DNA of 64,000 bases, taken from an uncultured Bacteroidia bacterium. GTDB taxonomy: Bacteria; Bacteroidota; Bacteroidia; Bacteroidales; F082. The notes under the pieces are model-generated. The model worked only from the letters and a program-made list of their open reading frames with translations. It did no database searches and was not told where the DNA came from. Shown one piece after another: positions 33,755-43,416 of this stretch. The stretch covers positions 94,329-158,328 of the forward strand of contig CADCJI010000004.1 in NCBI GenBank assembly GCA_902801625.1, given 5' to 3'. The translations under genes were made by a program, and so were the position numbers. Position 1 is the first letter of the stretch; every line of letters begins with the position of its first letter.

Positions 33755-36700
33755 ATGAAAAAGCCGTTTTTTCTTTTCTTGTGTTTGTTTTTATGTGCCA
33801 CCGTATGGGCACAAAATCTCACAAAAACGGAAGTTGATAGGTTGGTTGATTCGTATGTTAGTCAGGAAAAGTATGATTCAGTCTCCTTAATGTTAGTATC
33901 TTTTGCTAATCAAGAGCACCAGAAAGGAAATTTAGAGACAGCGCTTGAATACCAAATTAAGAATTGCGAACTAATAGAAAAGCATATTGATTCTTTTGTT
34001 GCATACGGGATTACCCTAAACGAATTGTATGCAAACTATGGGATGGTGCTTGTATTACAAAGAGACTTGAACAGATCGATAGATGCCATCAATACTTATC
34101 TTGAATTAGCACAAACAATAAAACTATACTCTCCTAATGAACTACCATTTTACACAAGTTTGATTGCAAGCACACTTGGTGAATGTACCATGATGCCTTG
34201 GGCTGATTCTGTTTATTGTTTGCAAGATGCTTTGGATGTAATAAAACAGCAAGAAGTGACAGAAGACAATATTAATAGGTATCTTTGGTTTAATCGTTGT
34301 TTTAATGCGAACAGAAATTACAACAGTTATGAGAATCATTTGTTCGTTAAAAACAGAATAGATGAGATTGATAGTTGGTATTTACACAACAAAGCATACA
34401 TTCTTGAATTAGACCCTATAAGGTATAAGAGCAAGATTCTTGAATATATCTACGACTATTGTGATTTTCTGTATCTGTTCGCGAGTGCAGTTTGTGCACA
34501 GAATCAGGATTTTTGGGGCGCAATTGATTTGTATGGTAAAGAAATAGCAGTTTTGTCTTCTGTTGAAATAGAAGATGATTTGAAAAACTTGAAGATTGCC
34601 TCATGTTATGCAAGAATTGCCAGTAATTATAATCTATTGGGAGACATTCCTTTATGTAAGGAATATTGTGACAAGGCTTTCCCCTTCCTTCAAAATCCTA
34701 CAGATAACTTAGAATATTGTGATATATTATATTCTCTGGCAATTAGTTATTATAATACAGACCAATCTAATTTGGCTGCAAATCTGCAGCTTAGTGAAAT
34801 ACATATACAAGAACGACTTGAAGGGTCTGCTTCGTTGTCAGATTGGAGTACGTATTTTATTTATATTGTCGATACTGACCCAAACGAAGTTATTTCAAAA
34901 AACAGAAATCTTAGTAGCATAAGAGTATCAGAGGGAGGCAATGCAAATTATTATATGGTTCTTGGCAAGGCATATTCCATGTTGATGAACACTAATGAAA
35001 AGTATCGTGACACGGCTGAAATGTATTTCAAAAAAGTCGATAGTATTTTACTCGTCAATAATGATTATTACGAAAAAAACAATATGAAAGATTACACCAT
35101 CGCCAATTTGAATGAAATGAGGGCTGAACACTATTCTCGATTGGGCTTAAAAGAGAAATCATACGCCTTGTCGAAATTGGCTCTAGAGTATTATCCTGCC
35201 GATAAATACATTAGTTATTATAAAGTCGCACTTAAAGCAGCATTACTTCATGATGAAGCAGGAATTAAAGAGTATCTGCCTAAGTATTATTATGGAATGG
35301 AAGAGGAATTGCTGGAAATGCTACCTATCCTTGGTTCTGTTGAGTCCGATGTGTATCTGGCTGACGGCAACAAACCTCTTTACCACATTCCAGAATGGGC
35401 CTCGTGGAATCCAACGGACAGCGTAAGTGTTAGTATTGCATACGATGCGGCATTGCTTATGAAAGGATTGACCTTACGCTACAATGTTCTGACCCCATAT
35501 TATGAAAGCCATCCAGAGTTGATTGGTGCAAAACGCGAATTAAACAGGATGCGTGATAGTATCTATGCCATTGCCGATGATAATGCAAGAGTATTGGCGT
35601 TGCATCGATACGAAGTTAAAGAGCGTGAGATTTTGAAAGAAGTGAATGATGAACTTGTCAGTATCCATTGGAGAGATGTTGCTAACCAGTTGAATGATGA
35701 AGCTTGTGTAGAATTTGTGAAATACACAGCTGATGCCTATTCATGGAGTGATAACGTACCTCGTTCACATTACGCAGCTCTTGTGTTGAAGCACAAGGCT
35801 CCGGCACCAGTTTTTGTTGATCTTTTTGATGAAGATGAACTGACGGACATGTACAACCTTCAACCGAAGTCTTATGACAATGAGATAGGATTAACCCTAT
35901 ACTCAAAAATTTGGGGGAAGTTAGAACAATACATAGACGGGAACGATAAAGTCTTTTTCTCACCTATGGGATTGCTCAACCTAATAAACGTCGAGCTACT
36001 AACTGATAGCACAGGTATGACCGCTGCTGAAAGATTCAATCTATATCGAGTATCTTCCACAAGAAATCTTCTAACAAGAGATGATAACAGAGACTTTCAT
36101 TCTGTTGCGTTGTTTGGCGGTGTTGATTATGAAAAAGCGCAGGAGTATAATGAGAAGCTTGTTAGCATGAATACCCGTGGAAATTGGGCTTACTTGCAGA
36201 ATACCCTTTTTGAAGTAGAACAAATAGAAGATTTGCTGAAAGGTAGCAATATTGATGTCGCGACACACACTGGATCATTTGCCACAGAAGGTGCTTTTAA
36301 GCAACTTGACGGCACACAAGCAAATGTGGTTCACATTGCTTCTCATGGATACTATATACCACAAACGCAAAGGACTTCTGTTCCTTACTTTTCAAATAGT
36401 GAAAGTACAGCGAACATTCAAGATGAACTTTTCTATTCTGGCATAATCCTTTCTGGTGGTCAAAAAGCATGGGCTGATTCCACTTTTAAGCCAGATAAAA
36501 ATGACGGTATACTTACGGCATACGAAATTTCAAAACTTGATTTGCATAATGTAAATCTTGTTGTTCTATCTGCTTGTGAGACTGGACTTGGAGATGACCT
36601 TTTTGATGGAATTTTCGGTTTGCAACGTGCCTTCAAAAAAGCTGGTGTTTCATCTATTTTAATGAGTCTCTGGCAGATAGATGATAGAGCAACATCCGAG

Positions 36701-36832
36701 TATATGAGCTTGTTCTATGAAAAACTGGTTGGTGGATGCTCAATTCACGATGCTTACATTAACACCGTACTTTCGATGAAAGAAAAGTATCCTGATGCAA
36801 ACTATTGGGCATCATTTGTTTTACTTGAATAA
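33755..36832 (+). CDS. Exported TPR-CHAT protease
   Basis: Large protein of 1025 aa: a signal peptide (MKKPFFLFLCLFLCATVWAQ), about 650 residues of TPR-like helical repeats, and a C-terminal CHAT domain. CHAT is a caspase-related peptidase fold. The catalytic dyad is H864 (VHIASHGYY) and C941 (LSACETGLGDD), followed by the conserved GLQRAFKKAGVSSILMSLW and the end NYWASFVLLE. TPR-CHAT proteins elsewhere are effectors activated by binding partners. ATG 33755 is used; a reading from 33719 overlaps the previous gene and removes the signal from the N-terminus. It ends the operon and converges with the PIN gene. Confidence 0.88.
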   Translation: MKKPFFLFLCLFLCATVWAQNLTKTEVDRLVDSYVSQEKYDSVSLMLVSFANQEHQKGNLETALEYQIKNCELIEKHIDSFVAYGITLNELYANYGMVLVLQRDLNRSIDAINTYLELAQTIKLYSPNELPFYTSLIASTLGECTMMPWADSVYCLQDALDVIKQQEVTEDNINRYLWFNRCFNANRNYNSYENHLFVKNRIDEIDSWYLHNKAYILELDPIRYKSKILEYIYDYCDFLYLFASAVCAQNQDFWGAIDLYGKEIAVLSSVEIEDDLKNLKIASCYARIASNYNLLGDIPLCKEYCDKAFPFLQNPTDNLEYCDILYSLAISYYNTDQSNLAANLQLSEIHIQERLEGSASLSDWSTYFIYIVDTDPNEVISKNRNLSSIRVSEGGNANYYMVLGKAYSMLMNTNEKYRDTAEMYFKKVDSILLVNNDYYEKNNMKDYTIANLNEMRAEHYSRLGLKEKSYALSKLALEYYPADKYISYYKVALKAALLHDEAGIKEYLPKYYYGMEEELLEMLPILGSVESDVYLADGNKPLYHIPEWASWNPTDSVSVSIAYDAALLMKGLTLRYNVLTPYYESHPELIGAKRELNRMRDSIYAIADDNARVLALHRYEVKEREILKEVNDELVSIHWRDVANQLNDEACVEFVKYTADAYSWSDNVPRSHYAALVLKHKAPAPVFVDLFDEDELTDMYNLQPKSYDNEIGLTLYSKIWGKLEQYIDGNDKVFFSPMGLLNLINVELLTDSTGMTAAERFNLYRVSSTRNLLTRDDNRDFHSVALFGGVDYEKAQEYNEKLVSMNTRGNWAYLQNTLFEVEQIEDLLKGSNIDVATHTGSFATEGAFKQLDGTQANVVHIASHGYYIPQTQRTSVPYFSNSESTANIQDELFYSGIILSGGQKAWADSTFKPDKNDGILTAYEISKLDLHNVNLVVLSACETGLGDDLFDGIFGLQRAFKKAGVSSILMSLWQIDDRATSEYMSLFYEKLVGGCSIHDAYINTVLSMKEKYPDANYWASFVLLE

Positions 36833-36857
36833 AATGCAGAAAAAAGAATTTGACTAT

Positions 36858-38828
36858 TTATTTGCCTTTTCCTCGTTTGATACCTTTAAGATTAGTCGTA
36901 TTTCCCCTTTTCTTGGTGTCTTTTCTTGCCGCTTTACCATAATTTTCATTATACCATTGATAACCTCGAGCTTTCTTGGCAAGCACGGCCTCTATCCTTT
37001 CTTTTTCGGCAACGGCTTGATTCATTGTTTTCTCATTTTCCTTATACTGCTCTGCCATTTGTTGCAACATAGGTATAACACTATAGTTTTTCGCAAGTAG
37101 ACCGTCATACAGCTTGAAGAATTGATCTACATCTTCATGTTGACCGCTTCTTAACAATTCATAGCTGTTTATTTCCTCGCATTCTGCTTCCTCGGTTATC
37201 ATATCATGCAGAACTTCATCCAAATCGTACTCCAATCGCGTTATGCTCTTGCCATGTAAGTCAACACCAAAATCGGCCAATTTCTTGACCGTTGGCCAGT
37301 ACTGTCGCATGATATATGTCAGGAATGGATTGTCAAATAGTTCCAACCCCATTTTGTTTTTATTATCAAATTCACCAATTCTTTGAAAAATATTAATAAG
37401 AATTTCAGGTCTTGTTACAATGTCTTGATGTATTTGCAGTGCCTTGGCACAGCGGATACTTTTAGTGGTGTATGTGATGATATAAGCTGTGGCGTTTAAG
37501 ATGTCATTGTTATTACTTCTTCGTGCTTCGGCATTTTCCGACAATGCATAAAGATACAAAGTGGCGTCCGTTTTAGCAAGACTTTCCGTCTCTTCTTCGT
37601 CACGCCATTTGTTCTTAAACGACAGTTGAATTTCCTTCTTTATCTTCTCAATCAACTCTCCTCGGTGTTTTTCCAATTCTATGGGGATAACCAAAGAATC
37701 ATCCAACACTTTACATTTAAATTCTTCCTCTATCACATCTTTCATAAATGGATAGGGCTTTGACTTGTCAAGGTATCTATCACGCATGAACTTGTTCAAA
37801 GTATCAGTTTTCTTTGTCTTAAACTTCCACATATAGTAGTCTTTCACGAATACGTTTGTGGCTTCCTTCTCCACAATGGCCTCATCCAATGACTCAAAAG
37901 CATTAGCAAACCATTTGATATTTCGTTCAGCGCATTGAGCATGTCGTACAACCTCTTCTACTACTTCATGTGGTATTACAATGTTACAACCTATTCTGCG
38001 CAGCGTCTTTATTAGCTTGCGATAGTTGCTACTTTGACTATGGTATTTAGTGATGCTATTTAAAACGAAGTCGGTATCAAACACAAAAGTCTTATTTTTG
38101 AGTATTTCCTCATCAAACTGTCCTAATAGAGGATCTATTTGCATAATCTGTGCACCGATAAACGACTGCATTAGCAAGTTTATAGCTGTTTCCTGAAATT
38201 GTGTAGGTTTGGCAATGGTGTCAGCCAGTACTTCTACCAATAAATTTCCTGTTAGCTCATCCAGCCCTTGTTTGGCTTTATTTATGATGTCGCTATTTTC
38301 TTCATCATCTTCATCATTTTCGCCCACAAGGCTCTCCATACCATGAACTTGAGCATATAAAGACATCGCCTCCTTGATGTTTTTATTTGCTTGGTGCTGT
38401 TGCTCTTCCGTCAACTTTTCTGGAGTCTTCAATTGTAGTTGACTCATCATCTCGTCCACGAGTTTCGCATATATCTGCTTCACCTCAACTATATCTTTTT
38501 GCATTAGGGCTTTCAATTGACCATGAACAACATAGCCGCCATTACTCGGCGTTAGATAGTCTAATTTCTGTAACTGTTCGAAAGCGTTATCAAATTGTTC
38601 TTTATCAATTAGCCTGCCTGTCTTTTGTTTATATAAGGATGACATCTGATCAGATGTACAAGGCACGCCTGAATCCATCACTAATGCTAATACCATTTGA
38701 AGGAACATCTTTCCTTTCAACATATTCACTTTTTCATCCTTACTCATCGTGAAGATGATAGAACATTCCATGAAGGCACGTTTCAAACTATTTTGCGTTT
38801 CTTCTGTATAATTATCAAGAAAATCCAT
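36858..38828 (-). CDS. Large protein with a PIN-like nuclease domain
   Basis: Cytoplasmic protein of 656 aa, no named family recognised. Residues 1-240 are helical. From about 246 a PIN-like core appears: TFVFDTDFVLNS (D251, D253), IVIPHEVVEEVVRHA (E291 or E292), LAKTDATLYLYA (D421) and NNDILNATAYI (D442), the usual order of acidic residues in PIN ribonucleases. The distance between the two halves is larger than usual because of a charged insertion at about 300-410. The C-terminus is very basic (KDTKKRGNTTNLKGIKRGKG), suggesting RNA binding. It is co-transcribed seven bases behind a small membrane protein. Confidence 0.65.
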   Translation of the reverse strand: MDFLDNYTEETQNSLKRAFMECSIIFTMSKDEKVNMLKGKMFLQMVLALVMDSGVPCTSDQMSSLYKQKTGRLIDKEQFDNAFEQLQKLDYLTPSNGGYVVHGQLKALMQKDIVEVKQIYAKLVDEMMSQLQLKTPEKLTEEQQHQANKNIKEAMSLYAQVHGMESLVGENDEDDEENSDIINKAKQGLDELTGNLLVEVLADTIAKPTQFQETAINLLMQSFIGAQIMQIDPLLGQFDEEILKNKTFVFDTDFVLNSITKYHSQSSNYRKLIKTLRRIGCNIVIPHEVVEEVVRHAQCAERNIKWFANAFESLDEAIVEKEATNVFVKDYYMWKFKTKKTDTLNKFMRDRYLDKSKPYPFMKDVIEEEFKCKVLDDSLVIPIELEKHRGELIEKIKKEIQLSFKNKWRDEEETESLAKTDATLYLYALSENAEARRSNNNDILNATAYIITYTTKSIRCAKALQIHQDIVTRPEILINIFQRIGEFDNKNKMGLELFDNPFLTYIMRQYWPTVKKLADFGVDLHGKSITRLEYDLDEVLHDMITEEAECEEINSYELLRSGQHEDVDQFFKLYDGLLAKNYSVIPMLQQMAEQYKENEKTMNQAVAEKERIEAVLAKKARGYQWYNENYGKAARKDTKKRGNTTNLKGIKRGKGK

Positions 38829-38835
38829 ATTGTAC

Positions 38836-39231
38836 TTAGTCTTTATTAATCTTATTCCAAATCACTATTGATACTATCACAATCCAAATTAGCACGCCTA
38901 TTGTTGCAGTTGCGTCAATAACAACCATATAACATCTCGCTTCTTTACATAGCACACCGTTCAACACCATTGTTCCGAGGTATAGCAATAGTAACATTCC
39001 GATGATGATAATGATCTGCCGACAGAAAGAAACAAGTTTGCTTAAGCTGTTTTCCAAAGCCACTTTTCTATTTTTGGCCAATGTGTTATCGATGTTTTTT
39101 AATGTTCGTAATTCGTCACGCTTTCCCACGACTATTGCAAATACAAGAGTCAGAGCAGACACCATAATGCCCATCAATGCTAACTGGAACGATGATAAAT
39201 CTACAAATGTTATTCCCATATAATCATACAA
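38836..39231 (-). CDS. Small three-helix membrane protein paired with the PIN protein
   Basis: Protein of 131 aa with three hydrophobic helices (about 16-37, 71-91, 105-126) and a charged loop after the first (GKRDELRTLKNIDNTLAKNR). No family recognised. It starts the operon whose second gene, seven bases later, encodes the PIN-like protein. A membrane partner with a nuclease is a layout also seen in abortive-infection modules; that is only analogy here. Confidence 0.65.
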   Translation of the reverse strand: MYDYMGITFVDLSSFQLALMGIMVSALTLVFAIVVGKRDELRTLKNIDNTLAKNRKVALENSLSKLVSFCRQIIIIIGMLLLLYLGTMVLNGVLCKEARCYMVVIDATATIGVLIWIVIVSIVIWNKINKD

Positions 39232-39286
39232 TTAATTATAGTGTGTTATCCAGCGTGTCTAAAGTCTGCTGGGTTCGGTAACGCTG

Positions 39287-39294
39287 CAAAATTA
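39287..39294 (-). promoter_or_regulatory. -7 promoter box of the membrane protein/PIN operon
   Basis: TAATTTTG on the minus strand, about 55 bases before the ATG. The rest of the 39232-39550 spacer is AT-rich and holds only the inverted repeat before the helicase. Confidence 0.5.
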
Positions 39295-39493
39295 GACAAT
39301 TATTCTCATTCTAATCATTGGATTCTAAAAAACTAAGGACTTGATATGATTTGGTATTGGTGTTGCCTATTGAGTAGATAAACATATTCTAATTAAAAAG
39401 CCATTGCAATTCTGTTACAAAACTCTTCTCGTTATGAATTAGAAAATAACAGTTTATATAGTAGTAAATTCTACATGTTTTTTTCTGCTGTTG

Positions 39494-39546
39494 TTAACCT
39501 TTTGCCAGTTCCTGTCATAAAACGATAGAAACAAACAAAAGGTTAG
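39494..39546. promoter_or_regulatory. Inverted repeat upstream of the PIF1-like helicase
   Basis: TTAACCTTTTG at 39494-39504 faces CAAAAGGTTAG at 39536-39546, just before ATG 39551. A similar pair (GTTAACCTTT and AAAGGTTGTAAC) follows the gene's stop codon near 41607-41645. Confidence 0.4.
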
Positions 39547-39550
39547 CATT

Positions 39551-41611
39551 ATGGAAGACATACAATTCAAAATTGACCAAGAGAATGTCGAGCAACAGAA
39601 GGCATTCGACCTTGTGGCTTACACCAACACCAGTCTATTTATCACCGGTAAGGCCGGTACAGGTAAGACGACATTCATCAAAGGAATACAGGAAATCATT
39701 GACAAGAACTTCATCGTACTGGCCCCCACAGGCATTGCTGCCATGAATGTGGGAGGCCAGACGATTCACTCTTTCTTTGGCTTGCCGTTTGAGGCCATTG
39801 GACTCGACACGGAATTGGAGGTCTCGCGAGAAAAGAGGGATGTGCTAAAACACACAGACACCATCATTATTGATGAGGCCTCAATGGTGCGTTGCGATTG
39901 GGTGGACGGTATCGACCGTTTTCTCCGTTCGCTGATGAAAACGCATTTGCCGTTTGGCGGGAAGCAAATGCTATTTGTGGGAGATTTGTTCCAATTACCG
40001 CCTGTAGTCGTTTATGGAAGTGCCACCGCTGATATGCTACAAGACATGTATGGAAGTGGCACCCCTTACTTCTATAAGGCCAATGTGATGAAACGGATGA
40101 ACCTGCCCAAGATTGAGTTCCTAAAAGTGTATCGGCAAAAGGATTTACGTTTCTTGGAGATACTTGACAGGATGCGTTTGGGTGAAAACACGAATGAGGA
40201 TTTGGAGATACTAAATGGGCAGGTGAGTTCGAACGACAAGGTGGGCGACTTTGCAGTTATTCTAACAGCCTATGTAAAAATGGCTGATGGCATCAACGAA
40301 AAGAAGCTGGACGACATTGATTCGGAAGAGTTCTGCTATCAAGGGGATATTGAAGGTGATTTTCGCATTCAAGACACGCCTGTCCCGATGGAGTTGCGGC
40401 TGAAAGTCGGAGCACAAGTGATATTTTGTCGTAATGACTTTGGCCACGGCTTAGTAAATGGAACAATAGCCAAAGTTGTCGAGTTGAGTGATGACCACAT
40501 CAAGGTAGTGTTGGAAAATGGAAAAGAGATCAAGGTTGAAAAAATGGTGTGGGAAAAACGCGAAAGCGTGTACAACAAAGAGACCAAGAAAGTGGAAACA
40601 GAGATAATAGGGTCGTTTACCCAATATCCGTTGAAGCTTGCTTGGGCCATCACCATTCACAAATCTCAGGGCATGACTTTTGACCGTATGCACTTCGACC
40701 TTACCCGTGGAACCTTTGCACCTGGTCAGGCATACGTTGCCATTAGCCGTATGCGGAGCCTTGACGGTCTGACCCTCAGCAATAAGATTCGCCATCATCA
40801 CATTTTGCAAAATACGGAGATTAAGGCATTCGCCAATTCGTTCAACGACATTCCTTTGATTGATGATGAACTAAAACATGGCCGCATGCTCTACAAGCAC
40901 CTCCAAAACAAAGACTATGATAGTGCTGCCAAGGAATGTTTGCAATGGACGTTGGAGAAGATGAAGTCCTGTGATTACCGCAATGCGGCATTGCTGGCAA
41001 AGAAGATGTTTGACGTGATGCTCGATGACAATTGTCTGATGGGCTTGACCAAGGATGTTCCATTGTTGAAGGATTACAGTACGACATGCCACTTTCTCAA
41101 TGCTGTGGTTTGTTTGTATGCAGGTCGTTTGGACGAAGCCATCGGTTATGCAGACCTGGTACTTGACCGCAGATCATGTCTCGAAGCGATGTTCATCAAA
41201 GGGAAAGCCCTGCAAGGGCTGAAACGATACGAGGAAGCATGGGAAATAGCGCAGCTGATTCGTACAGCCGGAGAGCAGTCTGATGATAAAATCGCCATCG
41301 ACAAGAAACAACATCTCTTTGAGGCAGAGCTTAACGCTCAGCTAGGAAAGCCAAATACTGACAGTTATAAGCAATTGCTTAGACTTTGTCCAGAATACAT
41401 TCCTGTCTATTTGATGTTACGAAAAGAGGTCCTGGACAAATTGGCTAATGAAGAAGATGATGAGGAAGAAAACACACTGTTTAAAGCCTATAAAGACAAG
41501 TCGGTATCCGATGATGACTTCAAAGCAATGCTTGAAGAAACAGACAAATCGTGCGCGACTTTCAAGTTTTTTTTGATACAGGCAAGAAAAAAAATTTCGG
41601 GAGACTGTTAA
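39551..41611 (+). CDS. PIF1-like superfamily 1B helicase with helical C-terminal extension
   Basis: DNA helicase of 686 aa. Walker A GKAGTGKT at 33-40, Walker B IIIDEASMV, the QLPPVV segment (motif III), and late SF1 motifs WAITIHKSQGMTFDRMHFDL and GQAYVAISRMRSLDGL. PIF1/RecD-type helicases unwind 5'-3' and act on replication or recombination intermediates. Residues about 440-686 form a helical, TPR-like tail not needed for helicase activity, as in many Bacteroidota copies. It heads a run of small membrane-protein genes on the same strand. Confidence 0.88.
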   Translation: MEDIQFKIDQENVEQQKAFDLVAYTNTSLFITGKAGTGKTTFIKGIQEIIDKNFIVLAPTGIAAMNVGGQTIHSFFGLPFEAIGLDTELEVSREKRDVLKHTDTIIIDEASMVRCDWVDGIDRFLRSLMKTHLPFGGKQMLFVGDLFQLPPVVVYGSATADMLQDMYGSGTPYFYKANVMKRMNLPKIEFLKVYRQKDLRFLEILDRMRLGENTNEDLEILNGQVSSNDKVGDFAVILTAYVKMADGINEKKLDDIDSEEFCYQGDIEGDFRIQDTPVPMELRLKVGAQVIFCRNDFGHGLVNGTIAKVVELSDDHIKVVLENGKEIKVEKMVWEKRESVYNKETKKVETEIIGSFTQYPLKLAWAITIHKSQGMTFDRMHFDLTRGTFAPGQAYVAISRMRSLDGLTLSNKIRHHHILQNTEIKAFANSFNDIPLIDDELKHGRMLYKHLQNKDYDSAAKECLQWTLEKMKSCDYRNAALLAKKMFDVMLDDNCLMGLTKDVPLLKDYSTTCHFLNAVVCLYAGRLDEAIGYADLVLDRRSCLEAMFIKGKALQGLKRYEEAWEIAQLIRTAGEQSDDKIAIDKKQHLFEAELNAQLGKPNTDSYKQLLRLCPEYIPVYLMLRKEVLDKLANEEDDEEENTLFKAYKDKSVSDDDFKAMLEETDKSCATFKFFLIQARKKISGDC

Positions 41612-41663
41612 CCTTTGGACATGGATTGTCATTAAAGGTTGTAACACTTAAAAACAACAAACA

Positions 41664-41852
41664 ATGGAATCAGTTATTTTGTTAGTAATCGCGGTAGGTC
41701 TCGCGTTTGGAGTCGGCTGCTTAGGCCGTACAAGAAAAATCGGATTCGGGCTAGCATTCGTCATCTCTCTCTTCAATGTCATCATTGGTTTGATAGCGGT
41801 ACTGTGCTCAAAGAAAATTGAAAATGTTGAACCCAAAAACAAGGAGGACTAA
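41664..41852 (+). CDS. Small two-helix membrane protein
   Basis: 62 aa, almost entirely two hydrophobic helices (about 2-20 and 27-48) joined by a basic turn (GRTRKIG), with a charged tail. No family recognised. It is followed three bases later by another small membrane protein, so both are probably co-transcribed. Confidence 0.6.
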   Translation: MESVILLVIAVGLAFGVGCLGRTRKIGFGLAFVISLFNVIIGLIAVLCSKKIENVEPKNKED

Positions 41853-41855
41853 ATC

Positions 41856-42029
41856 ATGAAAGCAATAGGATGGATCTTCGTAATTATCGGTGGCCTGTCA
41901 CTGATTGGATCAATTGCCGGAGGCAATAGTGCATTCGGGCCGCTGTTTTGGCTGGGCTTGGGCATCACCCTACTCTGCCTTGCCAATCGCAAGAAAGACA
42001 ATGAAGACGAAAACAAAAATGTAGAATAA
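41856..42029 (+). CDS. Small membrane protein
   Basis: 57 aa from ATG 41856 to the stop at 42027-42029: two hydrophobic helices (MKAIGWIFVIIGGLSLIGSI and PLFWLGLGITLLCLA), a basic turn NRKKD and an acidic end. It lies three bases after the preceding gene and sixteen before the next, and codon use looks like its neighbours. The function is unknown. Confidence 0.6.
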   Translation: MKAIGWIFVIIGGLSLIGSIAGGNSAFGPLFWLGLGITLLCLANRKKDNEDENKNVE

Positions 42030-42044
42030 TAAAACAGACTTGAT

Positions 42045-42749
42045 ATGAAACTCACAGAAATGACAAACGACCAGCTTGTCAACATCATTTTGAGGAAGGA
42101 TGATGTTGAGACCAGGCTTAGGAAGGAAATCGCAACCTTGCAACAAGAGAACAAGCGATTGGTTAAGGTGAAAAGGTTTAGAGTGTTGGCTATCGGTCTC
42201 ATCATTGCAGTGGTTTGCTTGGCATTTATAGGCTTGTTATCGTGCAACTCGAACAGAAAGCCTGGCAAAGGCCAAATAGTTACTACAGTTTTATTTGACA
42301 GTTGTCAAGCAAAAGGGAAAGAACTATTAACTACACAGGATTGGGGCTTTGAGCCCATGTTTGACACAATATCATTCTTTGGTGAACCTGTCGTGATGGA
42401 TGATTGGACAAGTATACACCACCAGATACGAGTTATTGCATCGGAGAATGATATGCTTAACTATGCCACGGATATAGACCTTTGTGTCTTGTCTATTGGG
42501 GATGTGGGATTTGGAGTAAACATTGACAGTGACGGCATTCACCTTATTGCAAGCATTCAGCCTGACGACCCCAAGATGAGGCGTGCAATCGACTATCTCA
42601 ATAGCATTTATGGTGAACCAGAAGAAGATGATACTGATTGTTACTGTTGGCGTGCTGGAGCCAAAGGAGGATGTACAGCCGGGATGGTAATAAGACTGAG
42701 GCCGTTACATTCGAAAGAAGGTGGAACAGTGCTGTATTTTGGAAAATAA
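42045..42749 (+). CDS. Single-pass membrane protein of unknown function
   Basis: Protein of 234 aa: a cytoplasmic coiled-coil start (LRKEIATLQQENKRLVKVKR), one membrane helix (about 46-65, ending LLSC) and an exported domain of about 160 residues containing CYCWRAGAKGGC. It could be read as a lipoprotein-like anchor, but the lipobox is not at the N-terminus. No family recognised. It is in the middle of the small membrane-gene run. Confidence 0.6.
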   Translation: MKLTEMTNDQLVNIILRKDDVETRLRKEIATLQQENKRLVKVKRFRVLAIGLIIAVVCLAFIGLLSCNSNRKPGKGQIVTTVLFDSCQAKGKELLTTQDWGFEPMFDTISFFGEPVVMDDWTSIHHQIRVIASENDMLNYATDIDLCVLSIGDVGFGVNIDSDGIHLIASIQPDDPKMRRAIDYLNSIYGEPEEDDTDCYCWRAGAKGGCTAGMVIRLRPLHSKEGGTVLYFGK

Positions 42750-42761
42750 AACCTAAGAAAC

Positions 42762-43403
42762 ATGGAAGACAAGAAAGCATTTACAAAAAGCAATCTGATT
42801 GCAGGAGCTATTGGCATCGTAATCATGGGCGTGTTATACTCTTTAAAAGATCATTCATTCGTTTGGATTATTCTTTATGGAGCTATTGCAATCGGAATTA
42901 TGATAGCTTACTTTTTAAGCCTTACCCTTTGGAAAAGCACTGAAGCTATTGAAGCCGAAATTTGCAAGCGCTTGGAGAAAGCGGGGTATCGTTATGAAAA
43001 GAAAGAGGGCGACCTTTTTGTTTTCAAAAGCAACAACCGTTTTGAAGTTCACATTGATGACAGCTTCAATAAAAGGATTAAGAACCTTTACATATTGTAT
43101 AAGTTCAAGGATGATTCTTTCGATAAAGTGGATACTAACGGTTGGAGTCGAGCAGCCAATATCATCAATGTTCGCAACACAAATACCATTTTTGTTGCGT
43201 TGGAAGATCATCTTTGCTGTTGCTACCAAAGTGCCATTGGCAATTCAAAAGATTTCATGAATGAGTTCAACGTGGCTTATCAGTCCGTTGTTGATGTCAT
43301 GGAAGACTATGGCAGGCTGGTTCCGCTTCTGGAGCGGGACTATCCGAACAATACGGAAAACCAGAGTACCATTGGGTTCAAACAAACTAACACTAACAAC
43401 TAA
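42762..43403 (+). CDS. Membrane protein with YbjN-like cytoplasmic domain
   Basis: Protein of 213 aa: two membrane helices at about 11-29 and 33-54, then a soluble domain (ICKRLEKAGYRYEKKEGDLF, FEVHIDDSFNKRIKNLYI) that resembles type III chaperone/YbjN-like folds in layout. The assignment is tentative. It starts twelve bases after the previous gene. The function is unknown. Confidence 0.55.
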   Translation: MEDKKAFTKSNLIAGAIGIVIMGVLYSLKDHSFVWIILYGAIAIGIMIAYFLSLTLWKSTEAIEAEICKRLEKAGYRYEKKEGDLFVFKSNNRFEVHIDDSFNKRIKNLYILYKFKDDSFDKVDTNGWSRAANIINVRNTNTIFVALEDHLCCCYQSAIGNSKDFMNEFNVAYQSVVDVMEDYGRLVPLLERDYPNNTENQSTIGFKQTNTNN

Positions 43404-43416
43404 AACACAAAACATC

